Of a DNA stretch of 64,000 nt, positions 1 to 6,852 are shown piece after piece (positions within the stretch are counted from its first letter, which is position 1; the number at the start of each line of letters is the position of its first letter). This DNA comes from Streptomyces natalensis ATCC 27448. GTDB lineage: Bacteria > Actinomycetota > Actinomycetes > Streptomycetales > Streptomycetaceae. The DNA lies in contig NZ_JRKI01000017.1 in the NCBI RefSeq assembly GCF_000935125.1, positions 186,001 through 250,000 of the forward strand, in the 5' to 3' direction. The position numbers and the translations under genes were made by a program. The notes beneath the pieces are model-generated. The model saw nothing but the letters and a program-made list of their open reading frames with translations. It was not told the origin of the DNA and did no database searches.

Positions 1-192
1 CGCCAGGCTCCCCGTACCGCACCCGAGGTCAAGTATCCGAGCGGGCCCGTCCGGCAGCCAGGACCGCAGCCGCCCGGCCCAGGCCGCCCGCACGGCGGGA
101 TCCCGCAGCCCGTGATCGGGCTCGTCGTCGAAGCGCTCGGCGGCGGCTTCCCAGTAGGCGGCGTCGGCGGTGGGCAGATCGTTGGTGGTCAT
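1..192 (-). CDS. SAM-dependent methyltransferase, N-terminal part (cut by window edge)
   Basis: The first 64 codons are present, beginning with ATG at 192 (MTTNDLPTADAAYWEAAAER). The visible end carries the class I methyltransferase motif I, ILDLGCGTGSLA, which binds S-adenosylmethionine. The rest lies outside the window, so the substrate cannot be told. It diverges from the LPMO gene; the ~275 bases between them (193-468) hold both promoters and no further gene that I recognise. Confidence 0.85.
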   Translation of the reverse strand, partial: MTTNDLPTADAAYWEAAAERFDDEPDHGLRDPAVRAAWAGRLRSWLPDGPARILDLGCGTGSLA

Positions 193-468
193 GTCTCGAG
201 GGTGCCATCGACCACTGACAATGCCCGCTTTGGGCGCTCCTGCCTGTGCCCCCGCTTAGCCCTTCCTTAAAGCGACCATAAGGATCTCCAGGATCGGCCC
301 TCGGGGCTCAAATCCGCTGTTCAGCGCGGCTAGCGTGCTTCTCGCAAGGCGGGGTTCGTGCCATTGGTGCCGTTCATCGGGGGGCGGCACCGGGCATGCG
401 TCCCGACCCCCCACGGCTCGTCTCGCCGGCCGCCTCGTCCGGCAGATCCGATGAAGGAGACCCCCACG

Positions 469-1497
469 ATGACCGCTCGTCGTCAGGACAGCCGCAAGAC
501 CGGTCACACGGCCGGCCGCAGGGCCGCCCGGCTCGCCCTGGCGGGCGTGGCACCGCTCGCACTCACCGTCGTGACCGCGGGGCCGGCCGCGGCGCACGGT
601 TCGATGTCGGACCCCGTCAGCCGGGTCTTCGCGTGCTACGCGGAGGGTCCCGAGAGCCCCAAGTCCGCGGCGTGCAAGGCGGCCGTCCAGGTCGGCGGCG
701 CGCAGGCGCTCTACGACTGGAACGCGGTGCGGGACGGCAACGCGGCGGGCCGGTCGAAGACGAAGATCCCGGACGGGAAGCTGTGCAGCGCCGGCAACCC
801 GGAGTACAAGGGGCTGGATCTGCCGCGCGGCGACTGGCCGTCGACCGCGATGAAGGCGGGCACGCACACCTTCCACTACAAGGCGACCGCCCCGCACAAG
901 GGCAGCTTCGAGCTGTACCTCACCAAGGCCGGCTACGACCCGGCCAAACCGCTGAAGTGGTCGGACCTGGAGGCCAAGCCGTTCGCGAAGGTGACCGACC
1001 CGAAGCTGACGAACGGGGAGTACGTCTTCGCCGGGAAGGTCCCGCAGCGCACCGGGCGGCAGCTGATCTACAGCATCTGGCAGCGGTCGGACAGCCCGGA
1101 GGCGTTCTACACCTGCTCCGATGTGGTGTTCGGGAAGGACAACGGCGGGTCCGCGGGCTCCGGTGCGACCCCTGCGCCGACCGCCTCCGCGCCGACGGAC
1201 CGTCAGATCGCGGCGGGGGCGGACAAGTCATCGATGAAGTCGATGAACATGAGCCACGGCGGCCATGGGACCGGCACCGCGCACGGCTCCGCCACGGACG
1301 GCTCCGCCGCGGTGCATGACAAGGCGGCCGGTGGCGCGCACCCGGACGCCGTGGTCCGCCCGGCCGGTGGCAAGCACCTGGCCGAAACCGGCGGTGACAG
1401 CTCGACCGCCCCGCTCGCGATCAGCGGCGCCGCCGTCCTGGCCGCGGGCGCCGGGGTCCTGTTCGCCACCACTCGCCGCAGGGGAGCCCGCCGCTGA
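469..1497 (+). CDS. Secreted AA10 lytic polysaccharide monooxygenase with LAETG cell-wall sorting signal
   Basis: A copper enzyme of family AA10 that oxidatively cleaves chitin or cellulose, 342 aa. A long twin-Arg-like signal peptide ends at ...GPAAA, so the mature protein starts with His43, the first ligand of the histidine brace; the second is probably His143 in TAPHKG. The catalytic domain runs to about residue 225. A low-complexity linker follows with a Met/His cluster (MKSMNMSHGGHG, about residues 249-260). The C-terminus is a sortase signal: LAETG at 304-308, a hydrophobic helix and RRRGARR. LAxTG is the class E sortase motif also found in chaplins. The start at 469 was chosen because AAGGAG lies about 10 bases upstream; an upstream ATG at 451 lacks this. 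A tethered LPMO with a metal-binding tail is unusual. Chitin as substrate is inference. Confidence 0.88.
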   Translation: MTARRQDSRKTGHTAGRRAARLALAGVAPLALTVVTAGPAAAHGSMSDPVSRVFACYAEGPESPKSAACKAAVQVGGAQALYDWNAVRDGNAAGRSKTKIPDGKLCSAGNPEYKGLDLPRGDWPSTAMKAGTHTFHYKATAPHKGSFELYLTKAGYDPAKPLKWSDLEAKPFAKVTDPKLTNGEYVFAGKVPQRTGRQLIYSIWQRSDSPEAFYTCSDVVFGKDNGGSAGSGATPAPTASAPTDRQIAAGADKSSMKSMNMSHGGHGTGTAHGSATDGSAAVHDKAAGGAHPDAVVRPAGGKHLAETGGDSSTAPLAISGAAVLAAGAGVLFATTRRRGARR

Positions 1498-1569
1498 CAG
1501 TCCCGTACGACGCCGGCTCCGGCCGGCACCCAGGCCCGCCGGGGCCGCCTGCGACGGCCCCGGCGCACC

Positions 1570-1610
1570 GTGACGCCGTCCCCTCCCCGCCCCGGAGGGG
1601 GCGGCGTCAC
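1570..1610. terminator. Bidirectional hairpin between LPMO and Lrp genes
   Basis: Arms 1570-1586 and 1594-1610 form a 17-bp stem with one G-U type mismatch and a 7-base loop (CCGCCCC). It lies between two convergent genes, and the stop codon of the Lrp gene is inside one arm. No U-tract, as is common in Streptomyces. Confidence 0.8.
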
Positions 1611-2074
1611 ACCGTCAGCGGTCCGATGACGTCATTGGCGACATGCTGGTAGATCACCGAGCTGCGGCAGTCGACGACCTCCCGGCGTTTGAAGACGCTG
1701 TCCATCAACAGCGTGTGCAGCCGGTCGAGGTCCGGTACGGCGACATGGACCAGGAAGTCGTCGCCGCCCGCCACGACATAGATGTTGAGCACCTCGGGCA
1801 GCGAGACCAGGAACGCCTTGAAGCGCTCGATGACCTCGCGGTTCATGGGACGGATCCGGATGGTGAGCAGGGCCTGTACGGGGCGGTTGAGGGCGCCCAG
1901 GTCCACCGTCGCGCGATAGCCGGTGATCACCCCGCGGGCGCGGAGCGCACGGACCCGTTCCAGGCAGGTGGAGGGGGCGATGCCGAGTTTGTGGGCGAGT
2001 TCGCGGTTGGTCTGCCGTGCATCGCGCTGGAGTTCGCGGACAATCGCCGAATCAATGTCGTCCATGACATCCAT
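1607..2074 (-). CDS. Lrp/AsnC family transcriptional regulator
   Basis: A feast/famine regulator of about 155 aa. An N-terminal winged helix-turn-helix (DDIDSAIVRELQRDARQTNR to ...STCLERVRALRARGVI) is followed by the alpha/beta RAM domain that binds an amino-acid effector (IYVVAGGDDFLVHVAVPDLD). GTG 2086, ATG 2074 and ATG 2065 are possible starts; 2074 is preferred because 2086 abuts the palindrome 2087-2105, which is better seen as the operator. It diverges from an amino-acid permease gene, the classical layout for a local Lrp regulator, so the permease is its likely target (inference). Confidence 0.85.
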   Translation of the reverse strand: MDVMDDIDSAIVRELQRDARQTNRELAHKLGIAPSTCLERVRALRARGVITGYRATVDLGALNRPVQALLTIRIRPMNREVIERFKAFLVSLPEVLNIYVVAGGDDFLVHVAVPDLDRLHTLLMDSVFKRREVVDCRSSVIYQHVANDVIGPLTV

Positions 2075-2086
2075 GATGCGGCCCAC

Positions 2087-2105
2087 CGCCGAATTTTATT
2101 CGGCG
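2087..2105. promoter_or_regulatory. Inverted repeat, probable Lrp operator
   Basis: Perfect palindrome CGCCGAA-TTTTA-TTCGGCG in an AT-rich stretch within the 72 bases between the divergent regulator and permease genes. Position, symmetry and AT-rich centre fit an autoregulatory Lrp/AsnC site. A half-site-like GATCAATTTTTCGG follows at about 2117. Confidence 0.6.
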
Positions 2106-2146
2106 ACAAGGAAAAATGATCAATTTTTCGGTTACGTTCTGCGATC

Positions 2147-3436
2147 GTGACCGTACAAGAAACCACACTTTCCGCTTCCGCACGGCCGGATGTACGGCGG
2201 CTGGGCGTCGGCGGCGGTACCGCGCTGTGCGCCGGTGCCGTGCTCGGCCCCGGTGTGCTGACCCTGCCGTCCCTGGCCGCCGCCGCGGCCGGGCCCGCCT
2301 CGATCCTGGCCTGGGTCGTCCTGCTGGCCATGTGTGTGCCGGTGGCCGCCTCGTTCGCGGCGCTCGGCGTACGGTTCCCCGACGGCGGGGGCGTGGCCAC
2401 CTTCGTCCACCGGGCGATCGGGCCGCGGGCGGCGGCCGTCGTGGGGTGGTGGTTCTACGGGGCGGTGCCCATCGGCGTGGTCGCGGCGGCCTGGATCGGC
2501 GGGAAGTACGTGGCCGACGCGGTCGGCTGGGGCGAGGCGGGCGCAGCGGCGGTCGGGGGGCTGGTGCTGGCCGGGGCGCTGGTGTCCAATGCGGTCGGGC
2601 TGCGGATGTCGGGGCGGGTGCAGCTGATGATGGGCGGTCTGCTGGCGGCGGTGCTGCTGTGCGCGGTACTGGCCGCGGCCCCGCGGATCACCGCCGCGCA
2701 TTTCACCCCGTTCCTGCCCGGCGGCTGGACGTCGGTCGGTTCGGCGGCGTCGGTGCTGTTCTTCGCGTTCGCGGGCTGGGAGGCGGCGAGCCATCTGTCG
2801 GGCGAATTCGCCGACCCGGGGCGGGATCTGCCGCGGGTGACCCGTAACGCGCTCGCCGTGATCACCGTGCTCTACCTGGGCCTGGCCGTCGCCACGATCG
2901 GCGCGCTGGGTCCGGCCGCGGCCGACACCGACACCCCGCTGACCGCGCTGCTCGCGCAGAGCGTGGGCGTCGCCGCCCGTCCCGTCGCCGCCGCGGCGGC
3001 CCTGTTTCTGACCTTCGGGGCCGTCAACTCCTATCTGGCGGGGGCCTCCCGGCTGGGCGCCGCCCTCGGCCGGGACGGGGCGGCGCCCCGCTGGATGGCC
3101 AAGGGCGGCGAACCGGGCGAGGTGCCGCGCCGCTCGCTCGCGGTGGTGGGCACGGCCGCCGTCGCGCTGGCCGTGGCGGCCCAGTGGCGCGGCGCCGATC
3201 TGCGCCTCCTGATGGAGGCCACCGCGACCTGTCTGGCAGCCGTGACCCTGGCCGGGCTGGCCGCCGCACTGGTGCTGCTGCCGCGTCGTACTCCCCTGTG
3301 GTACGGCGTGGCGGCGGCCTCCGTGCTGACGGTGGTGGTGCTCGCCTTCTCGGGGTGGCTGCTGCTGATTCCCCTCGTCCTGGCGGTGGCTTCCTTCTCG
3401 TTCCTCACCGCGCGGCGGGTGCTCGTACGGAACTGA
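2147..3436 (+). CDS. APC-superfamily amino-acid permease/exporter
   Basis: A 429-aa multi-pass membrane protein with about 11-12 hydrophobic segments. The first segment carries the APC signature region (GGGTALCAGAVLGPGVLTLP), where the unwound helix binds the amino-acid backbone. The protein resembles the YjeH branch (methionine/branched-chain amino-acid efflux) rather than large uptake permeases, judged from its short length; substrate is not fixed. The GTG at 2147 is the start. It is divergent from an Lrp/AsnC regulator over a shared operator-like palindrome, which suggests induction by its amino-acid substrate. Confidence 0.82.
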   Translation: MTVQETTLSASARPDVRRLGVGGGTALCAGAVLGPGVLTLPSLAAAAAGPASILAWVVLLAMCVPVAASFAALGVRFPDGGGVATFVHRAIGPRAAAVVGWWFYGAVPIGVVAAAWIGGKYVADAVGWGEAGAAAVGGLVLAGALVSNAVGLRMSGRVQLMMGGLLAAVLLCAVLAAAPRITAAHFTPFLPGGWTSVGSAASVLFFAFAGWEAASHLSGEFADPGRDLPRVTRNALAVITVLYLGLAVATIGALGPAAADTDTPLTALLAQSVGVAARPVAAAAALFLTFGAVNSYLAGASRLGAALGRDGAAPRWMAKGGEPGEVPRRSLAVVGTAAVALAVAAQWRGADLRLLMEATATCLAAVTLAGLAAALVLLPRRTPLWYGVAAASVLTVVVLAFSGWLLLIPLVLAVASFSFLTARRVLVRN

Positions 3437-3446
3437 CCGCGCCGCG

Positions 3447-3929
3447 TCAGGCGACGAGGCGGCGCAGCAGCCGGACGTACGCGCTCCAGCGGGCGGGCCG
3501 GGCGACGGTGCCCGTGCAGGCGCGTTCGGCGCGGTCCAGGCTGTCCTCCAGGCACGCGTCGTGCAGCGGACGGAAGGCCAGCGGCCAGCTGAACCGGGCC
3601 GGGCCGCGGGCGCGCATGGCGAGGGTGTGCCGCAGCAGGGTGCGGTCCGGGCCGAGCGGATGGACGGTGTACTCGTGGAAGCCGTGGAAGCCGCGCGGCC
3701 CGCGGAAGGCGAAGCGCACCCACTGGCCCGGTACATAGGTCGCCACGCTGTAGCGGACCGGGCCGTGGCCGCCGGCCGCCCCCGGGCCCAGCGGGGCGTC
3801 GAACAGCATCGGGAACCAGTCGCGGCCCGGCCACAGCCGGTCGGCGTCGCCGGACAGCCCGTCGATCAGCGCTCCCGCCTCGGCCGCGGACACCGGCAGC
3901 ACCCTCTCGTGGACGTTGTAGACCCCCAT
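3447..3929 (-). CDS. SRPBCC-like small hydrophobic-ligand domain protein
   Basis: 160 aa, starting at ATG 3929. The pattern of strands, the central GFHGFHEYTVHPLGPDRTLLRHTL and a long C-terminal helix (DACLEDSLDRAERA) fit the START/SRPBCC fold seen in polyketide cyclase-like proteins. No catalytic residues are recognisable. It is transcribed away from a TetR regulator across an array of repeats, so it is probably controlled by that TetR. The 3' end is only 10 bases from the convergent permease stop. Confidence 0.7.
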   Translation of the reverse strand: MGVYNVHERVLPVSAAEAGALIDGLSGDADRLWPGRDWFPMLFDAPLGPGAAGGHGPVRYSVATYVPGQWVRFAFRGPRGFHGFHEYTVHPLGPDRTLLRHTLAMRARGPARFSWPLAFRPLHDACLEDSLDRAERACTGTVARPARWSAYVRLLRRLVA

Positions 3930-3945
3930 GGACGGCAGACCCCAT

Positions 3946-4001
3946 TTCTGGAAAGACCTTCTGGGACGTTCTGGAGAAACCTTCTGGAGAGGGCTTCTAG
4001 A
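3946..4001. repeat. Five short direct repeats TTCTGGA upstream of tetR
   Basis: TTCTGGA or one-base variants start at 3946, 3959, 3969, 3982 and 3995, spaced 13, 10, 13 and 13 bases. They lie between the divergent SRPBCC and tetR genes and look like a multi-site operator on one or two helix-turn phases. Confidence 0.6.
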
Positions 4002-4013
4002 GAGTTCTCTCTA
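3998..4013. promoter_or_regulatory. Palindrome TAGAGAG-TT-CTCTCTA, probable TetR operator
   Basis: Two perfect 7-base arms with a 2-base centre, 26 bases before the tetR start, next to the TTCTGGA array. A related half CTCTAGA recurs at 4031-4037, just ahead of the ATG. Confidence 0.6.
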
Positions 4014-4039
4014 ATATTATGGAGGCTACCCTCTAGAAC

Positions 4040-4648
4040 ATGGCCAGGCCACCCCGTTTCGACATCTCGGACCTCCTCGACGCCGCCGTACGGCTCGCCG
4101 CCGAGCACGGCCCCCCGGGCGTCACCATGTCCGCGGTCGCGGCGGCCGCCGGCGCGCCCAGCGGCTCGCTCTACCACCGCTTCGCGGGGCGCTCCGCGCT
4201 GCTCGCCGAGGTGTGGCTGCGCACCGTGGAGCGCTTCCAGGAGGGCTACTTCGCCGCACTGGAGTCGTCCCCGGACCCGCGCGCCGCGGGCCGTGCGGCG
4301 GCCCGGCACGTCGTGGCGTGGACCCGCGCACACCCCCTGGAGGCCGGGCTGCTGCTGTACGGGGCCCAGGACTTCGGGCGGGAGGACTGGGCGCCGGAAC
4401 ACCGCCGGCGCGCCGACGAGGGCAACCGCCGGGTGGGGGCGGCCACCGCGAAGCTCGCCGACGCGCTGGGGGCGCGCGACGCCCAGGAGGCCGAACGGGT
4501 CACCCTCGCGGTCATCGACGTCCCGCTCTCCGTCGTCCGCCGTCCTCTGCGGGCCGGCACACCGCTGCCCGCCCATGCCGAGGAACTGGCGGAGCGGTGC
4601 ACCGATGCGCTGCTGAGCCTGCGCGGTGACGGGGCGTCGGCCACCTGA
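4040..4648 (+). CDS. TetR family transcriptional regulator
   Basis: 202 aa. Residues ~8-55 form the TetR helix-turn-helix (LLDAAVRLAAEHGPPGVTMS, then GSLYHRFAGRSALLAEVW), the recognition helix being GAPSGSLYHRF. The rest is a helical ligand domain of unknown specificity. ATG 4040 is the start; GGAGG at 4021-4025 is rather far (14 bases) but no better start exists. Divergent from the SRPBCC gene over an operator-like region, so autoregulation and control of that neighbour are likely. It ends 31 bases from the convergent lipase. Confidence 0.87.
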   Translation: MARPPRFDISDLLDAAVRLAAEHGPPGVTMSAVAAAAGAPSGSLYHRFAGRSALLAEVWLRTVERFQEGYFAALESSPDPRAAGRAAARHVVAWTRAHPLEAGLLLYGAQDFGREDWAPEHRRRADEGNRRVGAATAKLADALGARDAQEAERVTLAVIDVPLSVVRRPLRAGTPLPAHAEELAERCTDALLSLRGDGASAT

Positions 4649-4679
4649 CGCGTCGCGCTGAGCAGGGGCAGGCGGGCGC

Positions 4680-5534
4680 TCAGGCCGCCGAGGCGCAGGT
4701 CGTCGGGGTGGCGTGGGCGGGGTCGAGGGCGTTGGCCGTTTCGTGGAAGGCGATGCGGTCGCCGAGGCCGATGGCCACGTGTTCGGACAGGTCGACCGGA
4801 CACAGGTCCTGGAGCACGACGTTGTGGACGTCGGGGCCGTCGAGGAATCCCGAACGGTAGGGCGTGACGACCTCGTCGTGCCGGGTGGCGATGACGGTGT
4901 AGTGCACGCCCGGGACGGTGTCGCCGCCCGCGTTGAGGCGGCTGAGGATGTCGGAGCCGGCGATCTGGTCGGTCAGGCCGGGGGTCAGCGTGCCGAGGTA
5001 CTTCTTGGCGTCGGGGAAGTGGTCCAGGAGGCGGGTCAGGCCGTCCAGATCGGTGCCGTGGTTGTCGGGGGCCAGCCCGACCAGGGTGTTCACCTTGTCC
5101 GCGCCGCCGTAGAACTTCAGATAGACGCGCGGCATCATGCCGCCCTGGGAGTGGCCGACCAGATCTGCCTTGTGCGCTCCGGTGGCGGCCAGCACCTTGT
5201 CGACGTAGGCGGCCAGTTGCCGGGCGGAGGCGTCGACCGGGCCCAGGCCGTGGAAGAGCGGGACGCCGGGGAGCTCGCCGTAGTCGAGGGAGAAGACGCA
5301 GTAGCCGCGGGCCACCAGGTAGGGCGCGAGGCCCAGCCAGTTGTCGACGGAGTTGCCGAAGGTGCCGTGCACCAGGACCACCGGGCGGGGGTGTTCGGCG
5401 GACGGGGTGCAGGAGAGGTTGTTCCAGCCGCTGGTGACGGCGGCGGCCTCGGCGGAGGCCGGGGCGGTGGTGACGCCGAGCGCCAGGGCGAGGGAGGAGA
5501 GCAGGGTCAGCGCTCGTGACCAGCGCAGCTTCAT
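4680..5534 (-). CDS. Secreted lipase/esterase of the alpha/beta hydrolase fold
   Basis: 284 aa with a Sec signal peptide (MKLRWSRALTLLSSLALALG ... APASAEA, about 30 residues). The mature enzyme has the oxyanion segment VLVHGTFGNS, the nucleophile elbow GHSQGG and a late His in LSEHVAIG; several Cys could make disulphides. This matches the Streptomyces class 2 triacylglycerol lipase/EstB type that removes acyl chains from glycerides outside the cell. The start at 5534 follows GCAAGGAGCATCGT and gives a clean signal peptide; longer reading upstream has none. A perfect 16-bp palindrome lies about 60 bases upstream. Confidence 0.88.
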   Translation of the reverse strand: MKLRWSRALTLLSSLALALGVTTAPASAEAAAVTSGWNNLSCTPSAEHPRPVVLVHGTFGNSVDNWLGLAPYLVARGYCVFSLDYGELPGVPLFHGLGPVDASARQLAAYVDKVLAATGAHKADLVGHSQGGMMPRVYLKFYGGADKVNTLVGLAPDNHGTDLDGLTRLLDHFPDAKKYLGTLTPGLTDQIAGSDILSRLNAGGDTVPGVHYTVIATRHDEVVTPYRSGFLDGPDVHNVVLQDLCPVDLSEHVAIGLGDRIAFHETANALDPAHATPTTCASAA

Positions 5535-5592
5535 ACGATGCTCCTTGCGGGGGGGGTGAGGGGACTCCGAAGTGCTCGGTGAGCCGTTCACC

Positions 5593-5608
5593 TGCGATCC
5601 GGATCGCA
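5593..5608. promoter_or_regulatory. Perfect 16-bp palindrome upstream of the lipase
   Basis: TGCGATCC-GGATCGCA with no spacer, 59-74 bases upstream of the lipase start. Position and symmetry suggest an operator for an unknown repressor or activator. Confidence 0.5.
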
Positions 5609-5787
5609 AGGGCCAACGCAGTTGACTCCCAAGTAAGTTACGGCCGGGTAAGCAAGATGTGCCAGCCGCGTGACGGTGAAGGAAAAAGCACCGAATCTCC
5701 CCCGGACATGCGGGTGCGGCTGCGGCCGGGCCGGTTGTCAGTGGCGTCCCGTACCGTCGAAAACGACGGCGAGCGGCGGGGCGGCGG

Positions 5788-6852
5788 TCAGCGGGTGGCC
5801 TTGCCGCCGGGCTTCGCCGCGGGGCGTACGGCGCCGGTGCCGAAGCGGGCGCGGGCCCGGTCGACGGCCGCCTCGATGCGGTACGCCTTGTCGGCGACGG
5901 GGTCGAAGGACAGCTGGCGCGCGGCGCGTTCGGCGCGGCACAGGTCCTCCGCCCGTAGCGCCACGGACCGCACCCGCGCCCGCTGGAGCCCGAGCGCGGC
6001 GTGCAGGGCATAGGCCGCCTCGGTCAGCGCGGGCCCGTGCGCGGTCGGCGCCTCCAGCCGCCGGGTGCGGGTCGTGGTGGAGCGGTCGGCGTAGCGGACG
6101 GTGAGGGTGAGCGCGCGGGCCGCCTGCCCGCTCGCGCGCAGCCGGGCCCCGAGGTCGTCGGCGAGCGAGAGCAGGGCCTGGCGGCGGCGTCGGGGGTCCA
6201 GTTCGTCGTGGGGGAAGCGGTGTTCGGCGCCCGTCGAGCGGGCAGCGGCGTTGGGGGTCACCGGCGTCGGATCGATGCCGCGGGCCCGCTCGTACACCGC
6301 GCGGCCGGTCTTCGCGCCGAGGATCCGCTGCAAGGTGGCGGGCGGGGCGGCGGCGATCCGTTCGACGGTGTCGAGTCCGTAGGCGCCCAGGGTGCGCGCG
6401 GTCGCGGGCCCGACGCCGTAGAGCGCCGAGGCCGGGCGGCGGGCGAGGAAGGAGGTGACGGAGGCGGTGTCGGCGGGGACGGCGCGGATCTCGCCGGGCG
6501 ACGCGGTCCGGGCCGCCATCCGCGCGAGCAGCGGGTTGGCGCCGATGCCGATCGTGCACCACACGCCGTACCAGGCCAGCGCGCGCAGCCGGATCAGCTC
6601 CGCGATGCCCTCCGCGTCCCGGTCGAAATAGCGCAGCGCCCCGCGGACGTCGGCCAGTGCGGCGTCCGGCGGCAGCGCCTCGATCACCGGCGTGAACTGC
6701 CCCAGGAGATGGAGCAGTTGCTCATAGCGGTCGGCGCCGACGGGAGCGCCGTCGGCGGTCCGGAAGAAGCGGATGTGGAGCGTGGCCGGCGGGGCGGCGG
6801 GGGGCGCAGCGCCGGCCGCTCCGGTGGAGCCGGTGCCCGCATCGGTGTTCAT
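5788..6852 (-). CDS. ImuB-like Y-family polymerase homologue, likely non-catalytic
   Basis: 354 aa. The fold follows DNA polymerase IV/ImuB: palm region, helix-hairpin-helix (ALYGVGPATARTLGAYGLDT) and little-finger domain. The residues that chelate catalytic metals are missing: the N-terminal DxDxF region reads HIRFFRTADG, and the SxDE site reads PPDAALADV. ImuB proteins share this loss and act as clamp-binding adaptors for DnaE2. The ATG at 6852 overlaps the dnaE2 stop (ATGA), so the two are translationally coupled. No imuA'-like gene lies next to it. Role in induced mutagenesis is by family analogy. Confidence 0.82.
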   Translation of the reverse strand: MNTDAGTGSTGAAGAAPPAAPPATLHIRFFRTADGAPVGADRYEQLLHLLGQFTPVIEALPPDAALADVRGALRYFDRDAEGIAELIRLRALAWYGVWCTIGIGANPLLARMAARTASPGEIRAVPADTASVTSFLARRPASALYGVGPATARTLGAYGLDTVERIAAAPPATLQRILGAKTGRAVYERARGIDPTPVTPNAAARSTGAEHRFPHDELDPRRRRQALLSLADDLGARLRASGQAARALTLTVRYADRSTTTRTRRLEAPTAHGPALTEAAYALHAALGLQRARVRSVALRAEDLCRAERAARQLSFDPVADKAYRIEAAVDRARARFGTGAVRPAAKPGGKATR

